Source of the DNA: Clostridia bacterium
Lineage (GTDB): Bacteria > Bacillota > Clostridia > Oscillospirales > QAKW01
Reading direction: 5' to 3'
Length of the DNA: 49,953 nucleotides
Assembly: GCA_017436525.1 (NCBI GenBank)
Contig: JAFSCX010000026.1
Location: 1 to 49,953, forward strand
Part shown: piece after piece, positions 35,150 through 43,634 of the stretch
Layout of the letters: each line of letters opens with the position of its first letter
Position numbering within the stretch: the first letter of the stretch is position 1
Position numbers and translations under genes: made by a program
Notes under the pieces: model-generated
Databases searched by the model: none
Told to the model about the DNA's origin: nothing
What the model saw: the letters and a program-made list of their open reading frames with translations, nothing else

Positions 35150-36259
35150 ATGGCAAGTTTGTCATTGAAAGGTATTTACAAAAGATATCCGGGCGGCGTT
35201 GTAGCAGTTTCCGATTTTAATCTGGAAATCGAGGATAAAGAGTTCTTGGTGTTGGTTGGTCCTTCCGGTTGCGGTAAGTCCACCACTTTGAGAATGATTG
35301 CCGGTCTGGAGGAGATCACTGAGGGTGAATTGTTTATCGGCGATAAGCTTGTCAACGATGTTGCTCCTAAGGATCGCGATATTGCAATGGTTTTCCAGAA
35401 CTATGCATTGTATCCTCATATGACCTGCTTTGATAACATGGCTTTCGGCCTTAAGCTTCGCAAGACTCCCAAGGAGGAGATCAAGAGAAGAGTAGAAGAG
35501 GCAGCAAAAATTTTGGATATCAGCCATTTGCTGGATAGAAAGCCCAAGGCTTTGTCCGGCGGTCAGCGTCAGCGTGTTGCTTTGGGGCGTGCGATTGTTC
35601 GTGAGCCTAAGGTATTCTTGCTTGACGAGCCTCTTTCCAACTTGGACGCAAAGCTTCGTGCTCAGATGAGAACTGAGCTTTCTAAGATCCACCATAATCT
35701 GAAAACCACCTTTATTTATGTAACCCATGACCAGACTGAGGCTATGACAATGGCTTCCAGAATCGTAGTTATGAAGGATGGTCTGATTCAGCAGGTAGAT
35801 ACTCCTCAGAATCTGTATCTTCGCCCCTGTAATGTGTTCGTAGCAGGATTTATCGGCTCTCCCCAGATGAACTTCATTAAGGTTGAGCTGGTTGAGAAGA
35901 AGGGCGATTATTATGTTGAATTTGCAGGCAACTCCTTGAAGCTGCCTGCATCTAAGATCAATGATGAGGTGAAGGCAAAAGCCGGCCAGACTGTCATCAT
36001 GGGTATTCGTCCCGAGCACGTTCATGATGAGGATGAGCATCTTCAGGCTATGCCCGATTATATCGTTACCAGCAATGTTGAAGTTGCTGAAATGATGGGC
36101 TCTGAGACTTATCTCTATCTGGATGTTGAGGGTAATAAATTCACTGCTCGCGTATCTCCCAAGTCTACCGCTGCTGCTGATGATGTAATTAAGGTTGCGA
36201 TTGATCTTCAGTATTGCCATCTCTTCGATGCTGAGACCGAGCGTACTTTGGTAAACTAA
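35150..36259 (+). CDS. msmX: Multitask sugar ABC transporter ATPase, MsmX/UgpC type
   Basis: 369 residues, normal for the family. Walker A GPSGCGKST at 37-45, Q-loop VFQNYALYPHM, signature LSGGQRQR at 135-142, Walker B VFLLDEPLSNLD and the H-loop YVTHD are intact. The C-terminal 130 residues form the regulatory OB-fold domain (GIRPEHV, SPKSTAAADD). It is monocistronic with its own promoter and terminator. In Bacillus, MsmX energises many sugar importers whose operons lack an ATPase; this protein is the only such ATPase in the window and fits both permease pairs at 17462-19305 and 23781-26180. AGGAGG precedes the ATG. Confidence 0.93.
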   Translation: MASLSLKGIYKRYPGGVVAVSDFNLEIEDKEFLVLVGPSGCGKSTTLRMIAGLEEITEGELFIGDKLVNDVAPKDRDIAMVFQNYALYPHMTCFDNMAFGLKLRKTPKEEIKRRVEEAAKILDISHLLDRKPKALSGGQRQRVALGRAIVREPKVFLLDEPLSNLDAKLRAQMRTELSKIHHNLKTTFIYVTHDQTEAMTMASRIVVMKDGLIQQVDTPQNLYLRPCNVFVAGFIGSPQMNFIKVELVEKKGDYYVEFAGNSLKLPASKINDEVKAKAGQTVIMGIRPEHVHDEDEHLQAMPDYIVTSNVEVAEMMGSETYLYLDVEGNKFTARVSPKSTAAADDVIKVAIDLQYCHLFDAETERTLVN

Positions 36260-36269
36260 ATCTGTTTTT

Positions 36270-36299
36270 AAGCCCCCGCTTATTGCGGGGGCTTTTCTT
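36270..36299 (+). terminator. GC-rich terminator after msmX
   Basis: AAGCCCCCGC (36270-36279) and GCGGGGGCTT (36285-36294) with a TTATT loop, followed by TTCTTA. Confidence 0.95.
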
Positions 36300-36429
36300 A
36301 TTCATATTGACGAAGGATTTTGACTTAAAAAGCCATCAATCATCGCATCTTTAACCAATGAATGTGTAGATAAATGGGATATTTTTTACTTTATTGTGCA
36401 ATTTTAACAATTTTTTTAGCAAAAAACTA

Positions 36430-36458
36430 TTGAAAAAGATAAAAATCTATTGTAAAAT
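36430..36458 (+). promoter_or_regulatory. Promoter of the regulator/ftsEX cluster
   Basis: TTGAAA at 36430-36435 and TAAAAT at 36453-36458 have a 17-bp spacer. A TTGTGCAA octamer at 36394-36401 lies 30 bases upstream. Confidence 0.75.
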
Positions 36459-36505
36459 AAAGAATATCAATATGGTCAAATTGTATATATAGGAGGATGT
36501 GGGAT

Positions 36506-37591
36506 ATGTCTAATCGTTTTTTTCAAAGCGTGGTATATCAGTTGAAGGACAGTATTGACCGTACTGTAGGGGTTATTGATGACAAGGGAACAGTGATTTC
36601 CTGCAGCGATCTGATTAAAATCGGAGAGGTGCATGAAAATGTGATTTCTTCTATCTCTGCCACAATGGAAAGTGTAGTGGACGAGGGGTATACTTATAAG
36701 CCGCTGAACTCAAGATCCGGCCTTGAATATGTTGCATTTGTTGAGGGAACGGACGAGCTTGCGGAAAAGTATATCAATTTAATTACCATCACTTTAACAA
36801 ATATCAAGCAGTATTATGATGAGAAGTTTGATAAAAACAACTTTGTAAAGAATGTCATTCTGGATAATATCCTGCCCGGCGATATATTTATTAAAGCCAA
36901 GGAATTGCGTTTTGAGGTTGAAGCTTTCCGGGTGGCCATTTTGATTCGTCTTTCCGATAAGAGCGATGTATCTGCTTATGATATTCTTCAAGGGCTTTTC
37001 CCTGATCGTCAAAAGGACTTCATTATTAATATCAATGAGACTGATTTGGTATTGGTAAAGGAGGTTAAGAATTTCAATGATAATAAGGATTTGGAGAAGC
37101 TTGCCAAGAGCATTATTGATATTGTCAGCAGTGAGCTTTTGATTAAATCCTATGTTGGTATCGGGACAATCGTAGATAACATTCGCGATCTGCCGCGTTC
37201 CTTCAATGAAGCGCAGATTGCTTTGGAGGTAGGAAAAGTATTCGATACCGAAAGATTTATCATGACCTATGATAATCTTGGAATCGGCCGCTTGATCTAT
37301 CAGCTGCCTACCACTCTTTGCGAGATGTTTCTTTCCGAGGTGTTTAAGAAAGGTTCTATTGAATCTTTGGATTATGAGACATTGTTTACCATTCAGAAGT
37401 TCTTTGAGAATAATCTGAATGTATCTGAGACTTCGAGAAAGCTTTTTGTCCATCGTAATACTTTGGTTTATCGCTTGGAGAAAATTCGAAAACTGACCGG
37501 CTTGGATTTGAGACGGTTTGATCATGCTATCGTCTTTAAGGTGGCACTGATGGTAAAGAAATATCTTACTTCCAATCCTACTAAATTTTAA
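36506..37591 (+). CDS. PucR/CdaR-type transcriptional regulator (HTH_30)
   Basis: 361 residues. The N-terminal 110 residues form a sensor-like domain (VIDDKGTVISCSD), the middle a CdaR GGDEF-like region, and residues 310-355 the PucR C-terminal helix-turn-helix (LNVSETSRKLFVHRNTLVYR). Such proteins are soluble activators responding to small metabolites. ATG 36506 is 9 bases after AGGAGG; the ATG at 36497 is immediately against the site. It is 14 bases upstream of ftsE and likely co-transcribed, an unusual partner for a cell-division/hydrolase cluster. Confidence 0.85.
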   Translation: MSNRFFQSVVYQLKDSIDRTVGVIDDKGTVISCSDLIKIGEVHENVISSISATMESVVDEGYTYKPLNSRSGLEYVAFVEGTDELAEKYINLITITLTNIKQYYDEKFDKNNFVKNVILDNILPGDIFIKAKELRFEVEAFRVAILIRLSDKSDVSAYDILQGLFPDRQKDFIININETDLVLVKEVKNFNDNKDLEKLAKSIIDIVSSELLIKSYVGIGTIVDNIRDLPRSFNEAQIALEVGKVFDTERFIMTYDNLGIGRLIYQLPTTLCEMFLSEVFKKGSIESLDYETLFTIQKFFENNLNVSETSRKLFVHRNTLVYRLEKIRKLTGLDLRRFDHAIVFKVALMVKKYLTSNPTKF

Positions 37592-37605
37592 TTAAGGGTG
37601 TTAAG

Positions 37606-38289
37606 ATGATTTTATTTGATGATGTATATAAAAGTTATCCCAACGGCACAAATGCTTTGAATGGGGTTACTTTTCAGATCGACGACGGAGAATTTGTATT
37701 CATCATCGGTCCGAGCGGTGCAGGAAAAAGCACTGTGATCAAGATGCTGATGCATGAAGAAGTACCTACCGGCGGAACTGTAAAAGTAGGAGACTTTGAC
37801 ATTAAAAAGATGCGTAATTCCAAGGTTCCCTTGCTGCGTCGCAGTATGGGGGTCGTATTTCAGGATTTTCGCTTGATTGATAATCTCACTGTATTTGATA
37901 ATGTTGCTTTTGCAATGCGCGCAGTGGGCTGTTCTAAGCGCACAATTCGTCGCAGAGTTCCTTATGTGCTCGGTGTTGTGGGCCTTGGTCATAAGGCTAA
38001 AAATTATCCGCCTGAGCTTTCCGGCGGTGAGCAGCAGCGGGTGGCTTTGGCGCGTGCTCTGGTCAATAACCCTCATTTGATTATTGCTGATGAGCCTACC
38101 GGTAATGTGGATCCCGAAATGGCCAGAGAAATCATGGAACTGCTGAATCAGATCAATCGAAATGGGACGACTGTTATCGTAGTAACCCATGATAGTACTT
38201 TGGTGAACGAATTTAATAAACGCGTGATTCACATTGAAAAAGGAAGAATCGCCAGCGACCAAATCGGCAAATATTATGCGGAAGAATAA
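37606..38289 (+). CDS. ftsE: Cell division ATP-binding protein FtsE
   Basis: 227 residues with Walker A GPSGAGKST at 35-43, signature LSGGEQQR at 138-145, Walker B LIIADEPTGNVD and H-loop VTHD. Segments VFQDFRLIDNLTVFDNVAFA and LLRRSMG are characteristic of FtsE rather than of LolD-type ATPases. It acts in the cytoplasm with FtsX to drive conformational activation of a peptidoglycan hydrolase, here presumably the EnvC-like M23 protein two genes downstream. A weak AAGGGTG precedes the ATG. Confidence 0.95.
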   Translation: MILFDDVYKSYPNGTNALNGVTFQIDDGEFVFIIGPSGAGKSTVIKMLMHEEVPTGGTVKVGDFDIKKMRNSKVPLLRRSMGVVFQDFRLIDNLTVFDNVAFAMRAVGCSKRTIRRRVPYVLGVVGLGHKAKNYPPELSGGEQQRVALARALVNNPHLIIADEPTGNVDPEMAREIMELLNQINRNGTTVIVVTHDSTLVNEFNKRVIHIEKGRIASDQIGKYYAEE

Positions 38290-38301
38290 GGAGGTGGATT
38301 C

Positions 38302-39180
38302 ATGTATTTTTTGCAGACTGCTTTTCATAGCATTAGAAAAAATTATTTAATGACCTTTGCCTCCGTATTTGTATTAATCGCATGTATGTTGATTATCGGA
38401 TCGGCTTATCTTTGCTCCGCCAATATTTCCGCTTTTATGGATGAGCTTGGCGAGAAAAATGAGATTGTCGCTTATATTGATGATGGCGTTGAAGAGAGCG
38501 CTTATAATGAGCTTCAAGATGAGATTGAGGCGATCGATCATGTTGTATCGGTCGTTTTTGTAGGCAAAGATGATGCTTTGGCCGCCTATCAGAAAGAATT
38601 CGGTGAAGATGGTGAATATCTTTCTTGGTTTTACGGGGAAGAGAACCCTTTGCGTAATGAATTCAGAATCCGCGTTGATGAAGGGCACCTTGATTCTTTT
38701 CAGCAAGTGGTAAAAAAAATTTCCGGTATGGAGGAAATTGCCAATACTTCTGATTCTCAGGAGATTGTCGATGTCCTGCTCTCCTTGAAGCGCGTGATGG
38801 ATATTCTCGGCTTCTGGATCATGATTATTTTGGCGTTGGTATCTTGGTTTATTGTATCCAATACCATCAAGCTTGCAATGCTTAACAGGCGCCATGAAAT
38901 CAATATAATGAAATATGTTGGTGCGACAAATAGCTTCATTCGGGTTCCTTTTGTATTGGAAGGAATTATTATCGGCTTGATTGCAGCAGCGGTTTCATTT
39001 GGGGCTCAATGGGTGATTTATGTCTATTTGCTTCAGCCGTTGGTTGCTGATTTGCAATTTGTCGCTACCGTTCCCTTTATTGAGCTTTGCCCCGTCATTA
39101 TCCTTTATTTTGGCGGAATCGGCCTGTTTGTGGGCATTTTTGGCAGTGCATTTTCCATTAATAAGTATTTGAAAGTATAG
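38302..39180 (+). CDS. ftsX: Cell division protein FtsX
   Basis: 292 residues with four membrane helices (about 20-42, 168-190, 215-240, 262-285) and a large extracytoplasmic loop (about 45-160). TIKLAMLNRRHEINIMKYVGA near 192-212 is the conserved cytosolic coupling motif. AAGGAGG precedes the ATG. It links FtsE ATP hydrolysis to hydrolases outside the membrane. The order ftsE-ftsX-M23 hydrolase-ctpA is common in Firmicutes. Confidence 0.94.
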   Translation: MYFLQTAFHSIRKNYLMTFASVFVLIACMLIIGSAYLCSANISAFMDELGEKNEIVAYIDDGVEESAYNELQDEIEAIDHVVSVVFVGKDDALAAYQKEFGEDGEYLSWFYGEENPLRNEFRIRVDEGHLDSFQQVVKKISGMEEIANTSDSQEIVDVLLSLKRVMDILGFWIMIILALVSWFIVSNTIKLAMLNRRHEINIMKYVGATNSFIRVPFVLEGIIIGLIAAAVSFGAQWVIYVYLLQPLVADLQFVATVPFIELCPVIILYFGGIGLFVGIFGSAFSINKYLKV

Positions 39181-39188
39181 GTGAAAAG

Positions 39189-40379
39189 ATGAAAAAATGG
39201 CGTTCTGTAATTGCGATGACCATCATTGTTTTGCTGGTCTTAGGAATGCTGACATCCATTGTTCTGAGTGTGAAAACCTATGGTGCAACCGATAGTGTTT
39301 CCGATATGCAGAATGAGCTCAATGATCTTGCTGAAAAGCGGGAAAAACTTGAGAAAGAATTAAATAAAATTAAAAATCAAAAAGAGGCCACTCTCGAGCA
39401 AAAAGAGATCATTGATCGGCAAATTATTGATCTGAACGATGAAGCTGAGATTCTCGAAAATATGGTCGATAAACTCTCGGATCAGCTCAAGGAAAGTGAA
39501 GAAAAACTGGATCGGGCAGAGGCGGATCTTGATGAAAATACGCAGCTTGCAAAGGATCGAATTCGTGCCATGTATGAGCTTGGCAACACTTCCTATGTAG
39601 AGATTATTTTAAGCTCTACTTCCTTGCATGATTTTGTGGGTCGTGTAGAGCTTGTAAAGCAAATGGCGTCATATGATAAATCGGTTATTGATAATCTGAA
39701 GAAGACAAAAGAAACGATTGAGACGGAGACTAAATCAATCAAGGAAAAGACAGAAAAGCAGCAAGCCGCTTTATCAACTATGGAGAGTAATCTTCATACC
39801 CTCGAAAAAAAGCAATCGCAAAGTGATGCTCTGATTCAAAAGTTTAATGAGCAAACTGAAGAGAATAAGCGGGCTTTGGCGGCGGCGGAAGCAGCCGAAG
39901 AAAAATTGCAAGAGGAAATTCGCGCAGCCCTTGCCGGCAAAGGTGATGAAGAATTTGTCGGCGGTGAATGGCTGTGGCCTGTAAATGGTTACTATGGAAT
40001 TACAAGTAAATTTGGTTATCGCTATCATCCTTTAACTGGTGTCTATAAAATGCATACCGGTGTTGACGTGGCGGGGAGCGGGATCAATCGCAAGCCCATT
40101 CGTGCGGCAAATAGCGGTACTGTATTAAAAGCCGGGTATAACGTTGGTTATGGAAATTATGTTGTAATTGATCATGGTGGTGGCTATACCACTCTCTATG
40201 GTCATGCAAGCTCTCTTGCTGTCAGCGCAGGTCAAAAGGTTTCTCGCGGTGATACAATCGCTTATGTTGGCTCTACCGGATATTCAACCGGCCCGCATCT
40301 TCACTATGAAATTATTCAAAATGGTGAACGTAAAAATCCGCTTTCTTTCTATAGCCACATTAACTTTATCTATTATTAA
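39189..40379 (+). CDS. EnvC-like murein hydrolase, coiled coil plus M23 (LytM) domain
   Basis: 396 residues. An N-terminal membrane helix or signal anchor (8-28) leads to long coiled coils (37-125 and 155-248), then an M23 peptidase domain (260-390). All zinc ligands are present: H289 and D293 in MHTGVD, and H370/H372 in GPHLHYE, with H339 in LYGHAS. Unlike E. coli EnvC, whose LytM site is inactive, this one looks catalytically competent. It is probably activated by FtsEX through the coiled coil and cleaves peptide cross-links. Its start lies 8 bases after the ftsX stop. Confidence 0.93.
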   Translation: MKKWRSVIAMTIIVLLVLGMLTSIVLSVKTYGATDSVSDMQNELNDLAEKREKLEKELNKIKNQKEATLEQKEIIDRQIIDLNDEAEILENMVDKLSDQLKESEEKLDRAEADLDENTQLAKDRIRAMYELGNTSYVEIILSSTSLHDFVGRVELVKQMASYDKSVIDNLKKTKETIETETKSIKEKTEKQQAALSTMESNLHTLEKKQSQSDALIQKFNEQTEENKRALAAAEAAEEKLQEEIRAALAGKGDEEFVGGEWLWPVNGYYGITSKFGYRYHPLTGVYKMHTGVDVAGSGINRKPIRAANSGTVLKAGYNVGYGNYVVIDHGGGYTTLYGHASSLAVSAGQKVSRGDTIAYVGSTGYSTGPHLHYEIIQNGERKNPLSFYSHINFIYY

Positions 40380-40393
40380 TGATGAGGTAGTTT

Positions 40394-41563
40394 ATGAAGA
40401 AAAAAATTGAATTGGGCACAGCGCTTTTCTTTATTTTTGCTGCAATTATGGTTAGTTGCATTGTAACCTATATGTATATGGCGCATATGGTGGAGCGTAC
40501 CACCGGTAAAAGCGAAATTTTTGAAAAGTTGAGCCAGGTTTATCAGGTGATTAATAATCGCTATATCGGAGATTTTGATGACGATGAAGCCATGGATTCG
40601 CTTTTGAGCGGTTATGTCGATGGGATCGACCGTTATGGAGTCTATCTGAATAAAGCAAATTATCTGGATTTCAAAAATGATCTTGAAGGGAAGCAATCCG
40701 GAATTGGAGCCACCTTGAAATATATGGCCTCCTCCGGCTATATGAAAGTAACCAAAGTTAAGGATGGCTCTCCCTGTGCTTTGGCAGGAATGCAGGCAGG
40801 GGATGTGATCTGCAAAGTAAATGATGCAGATCTTTCTACTATGAGCTATACCGAAGCGGCCAAGCGGCTGAAAGCTAATATTGGTGCAGAGCTTAAAATT
40901 GGATATCAACGTGGCGAGGAATCTCTTACTGCTACTGTCGTTGTCCAGCAATATAAAGAAAATACAGTAGTATCTCGCTTGATGATCGATAAAATCGGAT
41001 ATATTGCAATCTCATCCTTCGATACCAATACGGCTGCCGATTTCAAAGCGGCAGTAAAGGAACTGAAGGATAAAGGTGTTACAAATCTTATATTTGATGT
41101 ACGCAACAATACCGGCGGATCGCTGACTGCGGTTACCGAGATCCTTGATTATATTCTCCCTGAGGGAACCCTTTGCACTGTTAAGGAAAAAAATGGTGAA
41201 GAAACGGTTTATTCTTCTAAAGAGGATTGCTTGAAGGGTAAATTTGCAGTCTTAATTAATGGCTCTACCTATAGCGGAGGAGAATTATTTGCCGCTGCCC
41301 TTCGTGATTTTGAATATGGTACTTTAATTGGCACTGTAACATATGGAAAGGGAATGGCTCAAGAAGTGATCCCTCTTGGAGATGATACCGCGCTTTATCT
41401 TTCGACCAGCCTTTATAATCCGCCGAATGGTGTAAATTATGATGGCAAGGGCGTAGCTCCTCATAAAGAGGTTGCCCTCACAATCGATCAAGAAAATCGA
41501 TTTTATGAGTTGACCTATGAAGAAGATTTGCAGCTTCAAGCTGCGGTTGAGGCCTTAAAATGA
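40394..41563 (+). CDS. C-terminal processing protease, S41 (CtpA) family
   Basis: 389 residues. An N-terminal membrane anchor (8-30) precedes a PDZ domain (about 95-170, SGIGATLKY, GSPCALAGMQAGDVI). The S41 catalytic domain follows, with Ser294 in STYSGGE and Lys319 in YGKGMAQ, 25 residues apart as expected. FDVRNNTGGSL is a further family motif. It acts outside the membrane on protein C-termini. GAGG precedes the ATG, 14 bases after the hydrolase gene. It may regulate the turnover of the neighbouring hydrolase; this is inferred from position. Confidence 0.94.
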   Translation: MKKKIELGTALFFIFAAIMVSCIVTYMYMAHMVERTTGKSEIFEKLSQVYQVINNRYIGDFDDDEAMDSLLSGYVDGIDRYGVYLNKANYLDFKNDLEGKQSGIGATLKYMASSGYMKVTKVKDGSPCALAGMQAGDVICKVNDADLSTMSYTEAAKRLKANIGAELKIGYQRGEESLTATVVVQQYKENTVVSRLMIDKIGYIAISSFDTNTAADFKAAVKELKDKGVTNLIFDVRNNTGGSLTAVTEILDYILPEGTLCTVKEKNGEETVYSSKEDCLKGKFAVLINGSTYSGGELFAAALRDFEYGTLIGTVTYGKGMAQEVIPLGDDTALYLSTSLYNPPNGVNYDGKGVAPHKEVALTIDQENRFYELTYEEDLQLQAAVEALK

Positions 41564-41566
41564 TAT

Positions 41567-41608
41567 AAATAACGGCTTGTAAAACAAAGGTTTTACAAGC
41601 CGTTATTT
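41567..41608. terminator. Bidirectional terminator between ctpA-like and flavin reductase-like genes
   Basis: Perfect 19-bp arms (AAATAACGGCTTGTAAAAC at 41567-41585, complement at 41590-41608) with an AAAG loop. It occupies the whole gap between the convergent stop codons. Its core closely resembles that of the terminator at 26211. Confidence 0.93.
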
Positions 41609-42117
41609 TAATGATTTTGATAAAACATATCAACAATTTCGCCAACATACATTCGATGATCTCCACCGCTATGGTAGACCCCTTCGCGTAGTTTATCATC
41701 CATTAATAAATCTCTTGAGAGATCCTGCACATAGATTTTTTTGCAGATTATGGTAAGCCTTGCTTCTTCAAAATAAGGCGTTTGCTCAGGTGTATATAAA
41801 AGCTTGAATCCGCAGGTTTTGATTTTATCTTCATTACGTCCGCTGGTTCTGCCGCAGTATTGGAGCTCTTTGCGATATTGTTCTGAGAAAAATGAAAGTG
41901 AAAAGGAATCATTTTTTTCTAAAAATTCATAAGTATAACGTTCCGGTCGTACATAAATCTGTGCAACCGGTTTGCCGAACAAAATGCCGAGCCCGCCATA
42001 GCTGGCTGTCATGGTGTTGCATTGGTCGGAATTGCCTGCTGAAATCAGCATCCAATCACTTCCGATCAGTTGAAATGCATTTTCTTGAAAATCTGAAATA
42101 TCAATATGTTTGAGCAT
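41608..42117 (-). CDS. Flavin reductase-like FMN-binding split-barrel protein
   Basis: 169 residues. The family pattern is seen in LISAGNSDQCNTMTASYGGLG near 24-44 (FMN-phosphate-site loop), PVAQIYVRPERYTYEFLEKN and FSLSFFSEQYR. GGDHRMYVGEIVD near 150-163 is the usual C-terminal barrel strand. It resembles flavoredoxin-type proteins that bind FMN and pass electrons in anaerobes. AAAGGAGG precedes the ATG. It is alone on its strand, with the promoter TTGAAT-17-TATAAT overlapping that of the divergent operon. Confidence 0.85.
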   Translation of the reverse strand: MLKHIDISDFQENAFQLIGSDWMLISAGNSDQCNTMTASYGGLGILFGKPVAQIYVRPERYTYEFLEKNDSFSLSFFSEQYRKELQYCGRTSGRNEDKIKTCGFKLLYTPEQTPYFEEARLTIICKKIYVQDLSRDLLMDDKLREGVYHSGGDHRMYVGEIVDMFYQNH

Positions 42118-42143
42118 AATTCAGCCCTCCTTTTATGGTAAGT

Positions 42144-42197
42144 ATTATATGTGAATATGGTGATAAATTCAACTTTTATTTTGAGATATCATAGAAT
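42144..42197. promoter_or_regulatory. Overlapping divergent promoters sharing the -35 region
   Basis: Leftward: TTGAAT (42167-42172 on the complement), 17-bp spacer, TATAAT (42144-42149). Rightward: TTCAAC (42168-42173), 18-bp spacer, TAGAAT (42192-42197). The two -35 boxes overlap by five bases, so polymerase can occupy only one at a time. Confidence 0.6.
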
Positions 42198-42225
42198 AAA
42201 ACGATAAAAATTAGGAGGTGATAGA

Positions 42226-42411
42226 ATGGAATTTCAGTTCAAAAATTCTACCGATGCCATGAGAGGAAAGGAAATTTTGCGTACTGCAGGCATTCGTGCA
42301 TTTGTGGGAAAAAGAAGCGGGGAAGATGGATGCTATTATTATTTGAAAATTTCTGATCGAAATCGGGAAGAAGCAGCAGAACTACTTGATAAACACGGTT
42401 TATTGATATAG
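42226..42411 (+). CDS. Small DUF3343-like protein
   Basis: 61 residues with no membrane segment. The pattern NSTDAMRGKEILRTAGI and ISDRNREEAAELLDKHGL resembles DUF3343 proteins, proposed to carry sulfur or selenium, and fits the adjoining cysteine desulfurase. It has no Cys that is conserved for such carriage, apart from C41 in DGCYYY, so the role is uncertain. AGGAGGTGAT, a full anti-Shine-Dalgarno match, lies 4 bases before the ATG. Confidence 0.65.
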   Translation: MEFQFKNSTDAMRGKEILRTAGIRAFVGKRSGEDGCYYYLKISDRNREEAAELLDKHGLLI

Positions 42412-42426
42412 AGGGGTGGATATGAG

Positions 42427-43554
42427 TTGATCTATTTTGATAATGGCGCATCCACTCATCCAAAGCCCATGCCGGTAATAAAGGCAGTGGGGAGTTGGAT
42501 GCAAAAAAACGGCGCAAATTCAGGAAGAAGCGGGCATCGATTGTCGATGGAAGCGGCTGAATTAATCTATAATACAAGAGTTGCTATCGGTAAGCTCTTT
42601 GGAATGGAAAAAGCAGAAAATGTGATTTTAGTTCCAAATGCAACTTATGCGCTTAATACTGTTATTTTAGGGCTATTTGAAAAAGGGGACCACATTATTA
42701 CAACAGATTTGGAGCACAATAGTGTATTGCGACCTCTTTGGCATCTTCAAAATAAGGGGGTGGATGTGCGGGTTATATCCACTGATTTCGGGGATGATAG
42801 CAAGACGGTTGAAAAGATATTATCAGCAGTAAGAAAAAATACAAAAGCAATCATTTGCACGCAATGCTCCAATATTTGCGGAAAAATGATGCCGATTGAA
42901 GAAATTGGACGAAGAAAACCGGAAAATGTCCTTTTGATTGTGGATGGTTCTCAAGGCGCCGGTGCGATCCCGACCGATCTTTCTCGGCAAAAAATCGATT
43001 ATTATTGCGCGCCGTCTCATAAAAGCTTAATGGGGCCTCAAGGCGGGGGTGTTTTGTTGGTAAATAACCGCGCTCCGCGCCCGTTGGTTTTTGGCGGGAC
43101 AGGAACAGAAAGCCTTCGGCTTGATCAACCCCAAGCTCTTCCCGAGCATCTCGAAAGCGGCACGCTGCCTGCGCCGATTTGTGCGGGGATGTTGGCGGCG
43201 GCTGAATATATTGATCAGCTGAGTGTGATAAAAATATATAAGCATAAGCGCCAATTAACCGAATATGCTTATGAATCAATGATGCAAATTCCAAAAGCCA
43301 CGCTATATATGGAATCTTATAAAGATTCTTGTCTTGGTGTAATTCCGTTTAATATAGAGGGTTATCATTCCGCAGATATCGGTGAAATTCTTGATCAGCA
43401 TGGAATTTGCGTGCGTAGTGGTCTTCATTGCGCGCCGTTATTCCATATGAGGATGGGGACGGAGAAGCGGGGAATGGTTAGAATTAGTTTTGGATATTTT
43501 AACACGCAAAAAGAAATTGATACTTTTGTACGAGTTTTGAAAAAATTGAATTAA
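42427..43554 (+). CDS. Cysteine desulfurase, class V aminotransferase (SufS/Csd-like)
   Basis: 375 residues. The PLP Lys199 lies in APSHKSLMGPQG; the catalytic Cys335 lies in RSGLHCAPLFH. NATYALNTVI, LEHNSVLRP and DGSQGAGAIPTDL are the other class V motifs. The enzyme converts cysteine to alanine, leaving a persulfide (or acts on selenocysteine). The start must be TTG at 42427, since the only nearby ATG (42422) is out of frame and reads ATG AGT TGA, ending across the TTG. No IscU/SufU scaffold is next to it. Confidence 0.9.
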   Translation: MIYFDNGASTHPKPMPVIKAVGSWMQKNGANSGRSGHRLSMEAAELIYNTRVAIGKLFGMEKAENVILVPNATYALNTVILGLFEKGDHIITTDLEHNSVLRPLWHLQNKGVDVRVISTDFGDDSKTVEKILSAVRKNTKAIICTQCSNICGKMMPIEEIGRRKPENVLLIVDGSQGAGAIPTDLSRQKIDYYCAPSHKSLMGPQGGGVLLVNNRAPRPLVFGGTGTESLRLDQPQALPEHLESGTLPAPICAGMLAAAEYIDQLSVIKIYKHKRQLTEYAYESMMQIPKATLYMESYKDSCLGVIPFNIEGYHSADIGEILDQHGICVRSGLHCAPLFHMRMGTEKRGMVRISFGYFNTQKEIDTFVRVLKKLN

Positions 43555-43634
43555 AATTTATAAAAAACTATTTATTTTAACTTAGTATTATGATATAATA
43601 TCATAAATAAAGAATGTTAAGATGGAGGAAATCG

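Noticed and set aside
35162..36220. 352-residue minus-strand open frame inside msmX
   Set aside because: The sense strand encodes an intact ABC ATPase with all motifs; the antisense frame has none and no start site.
39774..40028. Inactive LytM domain by analogy with E. coli EnvC
   Set aside because: All expected zinc ligands (H289, D293, H372 and supporting His) are present, so the domain is more likely active.
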